Source: CBDBGD01 sp965205235
GTDB taxonomy: Bacteria > Chloroflexota > Dehalococcoidia > Lucifugimonadales > UBA1127
DNA: 64,000 bases
Assembly: GCA_965205235.1 (NCBI GenBank)
Contig: CBDBGD010000003.1
Coordinates: 62,001 to 126,000, forward strand
Direction: 5' to 3'
In this document: piece by piece, positions 59,968 to 64,000 of the stretch
Position numbering within the stretch: position 1 is the stretch's first letter
Layout: the number at the start of each line of letters is the position of its first letter
The notes under the pieces: generated by a model
Databases searched by the model: none
What the model was told of the DNA's origin: nothing
What the model saw: the letters and a program-made list of their open reading frames with translations, nothing else
Translations under genes and position numbers: made by a program

Positions 59968-60995
59968 GCCTTTCCTCCCGTGTAGAGCTCGACGGTGGGG
60001 TCGCCGTCGGTCGCGACGACCTCGCCGACGACGCGGGCGTCGGGAACGGCGGCCCGGACGGTCGCGACGGCGTCGGGGGCGACGACGAGGACCATGCCGA
60101 TGCCCATGTTGAAGACGCGGTACATCTCGGCGTCCTCGACGCGGCCGCGCTCCTGGACGAGGCGGAAGATGGGCGGGACGTCCCACGCGTCGAGGTCGAT
60201 GCGGGCGGCGACGCCCGTCGGCAGGCAGCGGGGGACGTTGCCCGGAAAGCCGCCGCCGGTGACGTGGGCCATGCCCTTCAGATGCGGCAGCACGGGCGCG
60301 ACGAGGGGGTAGTAGGCGCGGTGGGGCGCGAGGAGGGCGTCGCCGAGGGTGGCGTCGAGCGCGGGGACGCGCTCGTGGAGCGCCTGCGGGTTGTCGTCGA
60401 CGCCGAAGATGCGTCGGACGAGGGAGAAGCCGTTGGTGTGCAGGCCGCTGGAGGGGAGGCCGAGGAGCGCGTCGCCGGGGCGGATGGCGGCAGCGTCAAG
60501 GATGGCGTCTTTTTCGACGACGCCGACGGCGAAGCCGGACAGGTCGAACTCGCCGGGGGCGAAGAGGCCGGGAAGCTCCGACGTCTCGCCGCCGATGAGC
60601 GCGCAGCCGTTCTCGATGCACGCCGCCGCGACGCCGCGGACGATCTCCTCCGCGAGGTCGGCGTCCATCCTGCCGGTCGCGATGTAGTCGAGGAAGAACA
60701 GGGGCTTGGCGCCGCAGACGATGACGTCGTTGACGCAGGCGTTGACCACGTCCCTGCCCAGGCCCTCGAACCGGCCCATCGCCAGGGCGATCTTGAGCTT
60801 GGTGCCGACGTTGTCGGTGCCGGAGACGAGGACGGGCCGGCGGTAGCCGGAGAGCTCGAACAGGCCGCCGAACCCGCCGACGCTGCCGAGGACCTCCGGG
60901 CCGTGGGTGGCGGCGGCGAGGGCCGCGATGCGCGCCTTGGCGCGGTCGGCGGCGGCGAGGTCAACGCCTGCGTCGCGGTACGTGGAGCCCGTCAT
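59964..60995 (-). CDS. purM: Phosphoribosylformylglycinamidine cyclo-ligase (AIR synthetase)
   Basis: A 343-residue PurM: MTGSTYRDAGVDLAAADRAK start, GFGGLFELSGYRRPVLVSGTDNVGTKLKIA (in parts), ACIENGCALIGGETSELPG and GLPSSGLHTNGFSLVRRI. It closes FGAM to AIR with ATP. 46 bases after purF and coupled to purH. Confidence 0.96.
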   Translation of the reverse strand: MTGSTYRDAGVDLAAADRAKARIAALAAATHGPEVLGSVGGFGGLFELSGYRRPVLVSGTDNVGTKLKIALAMGRFEGLGRDVVNACVNDVIVCGAKPLFFLDYIATGRMDADLAEEIVRGVAAACIENGCALIGGETSELPGLFAPGEFDLSGFAVGVVEKDAILDAAAIRPGDALLGLPSSGLHTNGFSLVRRIFGVDDNPQALHERVPALDATLGDALLAPHRAYYPLVAPVLPHLKGMAHVTGGGFPGNVPRCLPTGVAARIDLDAWDVPPIFRLVQERGRVEDAEMYRVFNMGIGMVLVVAPDAVATVRAAVPDARVVGEVVATDGDPTVELYTGGKA

Positions 60996-61041
60996 CGGGA
61001 GGTCTCCCGCAAGGGTCCCGGGGCGCGTGGGCCGGGAAATG

Positions 61042-62442
61042 CTACGCCTTCTCCAGGACCAGCTTGTCCAAGTCCAGCTGGACGTCGATGGGGTAGCGGC
61101 CGCTGAAGCAGCCGAAGCAGTGGTTCTCCTGGGGGGAGTCGACGGCGCGGAAGAGGCCGTCGACGCTGAGGTAGCCGAGGGAGTCGGCGCCGACGGCGCG
61201 GCAGACCTCGGGGACGGACATCTGGGCGGCGATGAGCTCGCCGCGGGTGGCGAAGTCGACGCCGAAGTGGCAGGGGGAGACGATGGGCGGCGCGCAGACG
61301 CGGAGGTGGACCTCGCGGGCGCCGGCGCGGCGGAGGAGGCTGATGACGTGGGGCGTGGTGGTGCCGCGGACGATGCTGTCGTCGACGACCACGACGCGCT
61401 GGCCGTCGAGGATCTCCGGCAGGGGGTTGAACTTGAGGCGCACGCCGATGTCCCGGATGCGCTGGTCCGGCTCGATGAAGGTGCGGCCCACGTAGCGGTT
61501 CTTCACGAGACCCTCGCGGTAGGGCAGGCCCGACTCCTGGGCGTAGGCGACGGCGGCTGCAGTGGCGGAGTCCGGGATGGCGATGACGATGTCGGCGTCG
61601 GCGGGGTGCTCGCGGGCGAGCTGGCGGCCCATCTCCTGGCGGGAGATGTAGACCAGGCGGCTGTCGAGGATGCTGTCGGGGCGTGCGAAGTAGATTGTCT
61701 CGAAGACGCAGAGGGCGCGGCGGCTCTCGCGGGCCTGGTGGACCGTTCGGACGCCGTGGGCGTCGACGAGGAGGACTTCGCCGGGTTCGACCTCGCGGAT
61801 GAAGCGTGCGCCGAGGTTGTCGAGCGCGCAGGACTCGGAGGCGACGACCCAGCCTTCGTCGAGCTTCCCGAGGCACAGGGGCCGCACGCCGAGGGGGTCG
61901 CGGATGGCCAGCAGAGCGTCCTTGAGTTGGACGACGAGGGAGTAGGCGCCACGGAGCTTGCGCATGGTGTAGGCGGCCCGCTCGCCCCAGTCCTCGCCGG
62001 GGGCGTTGGCCAGGATGTGGGCGATGACCTCCGAGTCGGTGGTGGTGGTGAAGGGCCACTCCCACTGGTCGACGGCCTCGCGGCGGAGCTCGGCGGCGTT
62101 GATGACGTTGCCGTTGTGGCCAAGCGCCAGCTGCCCGTGGAGGCCGGTGACCAGGACGGGCTGGGCGTTCTCCTTGGTGCTGGAGCCGGTGGTGGAGTAG
62201 CGGGTGTGGCCGATGGCCATGTGGCCGGGGAGTCGATGGAGGTCGAACTCATGGAAGGCCTGGTGGACAAGGCCCATCTCCGTATGCCGGTGGAGCTGAC
62301 GCCCGTCCGTGGTGGCGATCCCGGCGCTCTCCTGCCCACGATGCTGGAGGGAGAAGAGCCCGAAGAATGCGGTTCGGGCGGCGTTGTCGCCTGGGGTGTA
62401 GACCCCGACGATTCCACAGGCCTCTCGCGGCGTCTCCGACAT
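61042..62442 (-). CDS. purF: Amidophosphoribosyltransferase
   Basis: A 466-residue PurF, the committed step of purine synthesis. The nucleophile Cys9 follows an eight-residue propeptide (MSETPREA|CGIVGVY), glutaminase features SLQHRGQESAGI and GHTRYSTTG are present, and the PRPP loop is VVVDDSIVRGTT. Cysteines in SPCHFGVD and NHCFGCFSGRYP fit the Fe-S-containing (Bacillus-type) form. First gene of purF-purM-purH behind a strong promoter. Confidence 0.96.
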   Translation of the reverse strand: MSETPREACGIVGVYTPGDNAARTAFFGLFSLQHRGQESAGIATTDGRQLHRHTEMGLVHQAFHEFDLHRLPGHMAIGHTRYSTTGSSTKENAQPVLVTGLHGQLALGHNGNVINAAELRREAVDQWEWPFTTTTDSEVIAHILANAPGEDWGERAAYTMRKLRGAYSLVVQLKDALLAIRDPLGVRPLCLGKLDEGWVVASESCALDNLGARFIREVEPGEVLLVDAHGVRTVHQARESRRALCVFETIYFARPDSILDSRLVYISRQEMGRQLAREHPADADIVIAIPDSATAAAVAYAQESGLPYREGLVKNRYVGRTFIEPDQRIRDIGVRLKFNPLPEILDGQRVVVVDDSIVRGTTTPHVISLLRRAGAREVHLRVCAPPIVSPCHFGVDFATRGELIAAQMSVPEVCRAVGADSLGYLSVDGLFRAVDSPQENHCFGCFSGRYPIDVQLDLDKLVLEKA

Positions 62443-62511
62443 CTACGCTCCGTTGCAGGGCGGTTCTGGCGGGCACACTCCCCACGCGGGCCTGGCTCTT
62501 AGGAGGGCACC

Positions 62512-62541
62512 ATTATAGGAAGCCACGGCGCGTCCGGTCAA
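62512..62541 (-). promoter_or_regulatory. Promoter of purF-purM-purH
   Basis: Minus-strand TTGACC (+ strand 62536-62541), 18-base spacer, TATAAT (62512-62517). About 60 bases of leader; no purine riboswitch or PurR box was recognised. Confidence 0.8.
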
Positions 62542-62570
62542 CCGGAGCGCGCAGGCTCTTTTAGGACGTT

Positions 62571-64000
62571 CTACGCGTCCAGGTCCGGGAGGCGGGAGAG
62601 TCCCCAGAAGCCGCGGGGGATGGCGGTGAGGTCGCGGATGCCCATGCGGTCGAGCACGGCATCGGCCTCGCGCTGGGCGAGCTCCAGCACCTGGGCCTCG
62701 TCGACGGAGGAGACGCTGCGGCCCTCCATGAGGACGACGCCGTCGACGATGACGGTGTCGACGTCGTTGCCGTTGGCGAAGCAGACGACGCGGTGGACGG
62801 GCATGTTCGTCGGGTACAGGTGTGGCCGGAACATGTCGATGAGGATGATGTCCGCCTTCTTGCCCGCTTCGAGGGAGCCGATCTCCTCCCCCAACCCCAG
62901 CCCCCTCGCCGCGTCGATGGTGGCCATCTCCAGGACCTTGCCGGGAGGCATGTAGTTAGCGTCCTTGTAGTGGGCGCGGTGGTGGCGCATGCACTGGAAC
63001 ATGTGCCGGAACATGTCGTAGCTGCGGTCCGGCGCCGTGCCGTCCGAGCCCAGGATGACGTTCACACCCGCGTCGATGAGCTCCGGCACCGGGCACCGGG
63101 CGACGTACGAGGCGGCGGAGCTGGGGTTGTGCACGATGACGGTGTCCGTCTCGGCGCAGATGCGGATCTCCTCGTCCGTGAGCCCGGTCGAGTGCGACAG
63201 CAGGGCGTCCGGCCCCAGTATGTCCAGCGTCTCGTGGGCGAACTTGACGGTGCCGCGCGAGTGGCCGTCCTGGCTGAAGATGATGCCGTGCTGCCGGGAC
63301 AGGTCGCGCGCCGCCTTCGCCTGCGCCTTGAGCGTGTCCAGCTCGCGGCCCTGCACGGGGTTGCGCTCAGGGTTGTGCACCGGGAGCATCATGGCGGCGT
63401 GGAGCCGCCCGCCGGCCGCCCCGTGCCAGCGCGTGAGCAGCGTCTCGGCGGTGGCGAGCTGCTCGTCGAAGTCCACCATGCGATCAGAGCGCGAGCCGCC
63501 GTCCCACCGCGAGTAGCGGCGGGGGTAGGGCGGGTTGCTGGGGCCGACGACGAAGAACTCGCGGATGCCGACGCTCTCGACGGCCTCGCAGTGGCGGGCG
63601 CCGGAGGCTGCGTCGTCGCTGCGCATGACCATGGTGCCGCCGCCGAGGAAGGTGAGGCCGGTGGTGACGCCGAACTTGAGGCGTTCGAGGGAGGTCAGCA
63701 GGGCCTCGGCGTACCAGAACTCCTCCGTGGTGCCCTCGGCGTAGATGCGGTCGGTGGTCTCGGCCCAGACGCTGGAGTAGCCGCCGGCGAGGGTCTTGAC
63801 GAGGCCGTGGCCGGCGTGGCCGTGGGCGTCGATGAGGCCGGGCATGATGACCTTGCGCTGGGCGTCGATGGTGCGCGCAGCGCTGTGCTGCGCCTCCACC
63901 TCCGCGCGCGGCCCCACGGCGACGATGCGGTCGCCCTCGACCGCCACCGCGCCGTCGTCGATGACGCGCCGCTCAGGGTCCATGGTGATGATTGTGCCGC
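62571..64000 (-). CDS. Amidohydrolase, TRZ/ATZ deaminase-like (5' end outside window)
   Basis: At least 476 residues; the frame passes the right edge (GTIITMDPERRVI reads through an internal ATG at 63983). Metal-site motifs are HxH in GLIDAHGHAGH (H54, H56 counted from that ATG), a His in FSQDGHSRG, LLSHST and the Asp in LGSDGTAPDRSYDM. The usual C-terminal small beta-domain (EAGKKADIILIDMF; VDTVIVDGVVLMEGR) is present. This fits metal-dependent deaminases/amidohydrolases such as guanine-, cytosine- or S-adenosylhomocysteine-deaminase-like and triazine hydrolases. Substrate not determined. Confidence 0.88.
   Translation of the reverse strand, partial: GTIITMDPERRVIDDGAVAVEGDRIVAVGPRAEVEAQHSAARTIDAQRKVIMPGLIDAHGHAGHGLVKTLAGGYSSVWAETTDRIYAEGTTEEFWYAEALLTSLERLKFGVTTGLTFLGGGTMVMRSDDAASGARHCEAVESVGIREFFVVGPSNPPYPRRYSRWDGGSRSDRMVDFDEQLATAETLLTRWHGAAGGRLHAAMMLPVHNPERNPVQGRELDTLKAQAKAARDLSRQHGIIFSQDGHSRGTVKFAHETLDILGPDALLSHSTGLTDEEIRICAETDTVIVHNPSSAASYVARCPVPELIDAGVNVILGSDGTAPDRSYDMFRHMFQCMRHHRAHYKDANYMPPGKVLEMATIDAARGLGLGEEIGSLEAGKKADIILIDMFRPHLYPTNMPVHRVVCFANGNDVDTVIVDGVVLMEGRSVSSVDEAQVLELAQREADAVLDRMGIRDLTAIPRGFWGLSRLPDLDA

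Overview
The window is about 69% GC, densely coded and chromosomal. Gene content (FabL-type enoyl-ACP reductase, UbiA-family phosphoribosyl transferase, F420-type LLM oxidoreductase, cobalt nitrile hydratase, DM13 proteins, T-box-controlled type 2 isoleucyl-tRNA synthetase) and frequent GTG/TTG starts suggest a Chloroflexota bacterium, perhaps a Dehalococcoidia/SAR202-like lineage. That placement is inference from gene content; there is no rRNA gene to confirm it.

Layout. 1-9.9 kb: end of a TlyA-like methylase, a CitE-like lyase, folB, an unusual HPRT fusion, queA and folD (minus), then rpsO-pnp-dapB-dapA (plus). 10-15 kb: a tandem pair of DM13 membrane proteins, a glucose-dehydrogenase-like SDR plus GH15 glycosidase pair, and tRNA-Pro(CGG). 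15-18.5 kb: the conserved rpmH-rnpA-yidD-yidC-jag block (minus), with yidD fused to a lipoprotein beta-propeller and yidC overlapping jag. 18.5-25.4 kb: UbiA transferase; cmk-plsC, an A-type Fe-S carrier and ygfZ (plus); plsX-fabG-fabL (minus). 25.4-36.3 kb: trxB, a LysR regulator, a cupin, tRNA-Pro(GGG), ffh, sbcC, and ileS with a complete T-box leader. 36.4-38.4 kb: a lower-GC run of five small, mostly membrane-associated genes including a J-domain protein. 38.4-40.4 kb: cobalt nitrile hydratase alpha, beta and activator behind tRNA-Gly(CCC). 40.5-47.4 kb: a penicillin-acylase-family hydrolase and the glycine cleavage operon gcvT-H-PA-PB. 47.5-50.1 kb: HicBA, an LLM oxidoreductase and repeat-rich non-coding DNA. 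50.1-56.5 kb: HAD hydrolase, HtrA-like lipoprotein protease, ribbon-helix-helix regulator, small membrane protein, atypical HesB-like protein, TPR protein, DUF4392-like protein and a family 2 glycosyltransferase. 56.5-58.4 kb: an AT-rich island with a reverse transcriptase behind a structured, tRNA-like leader. 58.4-64 kb: purF-purM-purH and an amidohydrolase cut by the window end.

How it works together. Most of the window is core metabolism: folate/one-carbon (folB, folD, gcv, ygfZ), purine synthesis and salvage (purF/M/H, HPRT), lysine (dapB/A), phospholipid and fatty-acid synthesis (plsX, fabG, fabL, plsC), and translation and protein export (rpsO, rpmH, rnpA, ffh, yidC, yidD, jag, ileS).

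The most unusual parts are: the stand-alone reverse transcriptase island (candidate antiphage UG/Abi-type RT with a leader RNA); the HPRT fused to a nuclease-like domain and Arg-rich repeats; a palindromic repeat inserted in frame in gcvT; a 276-bp insertion with 15-bp direct repeats in the nitrile hydratase activator; and the YidD-lipoprotein fusion.
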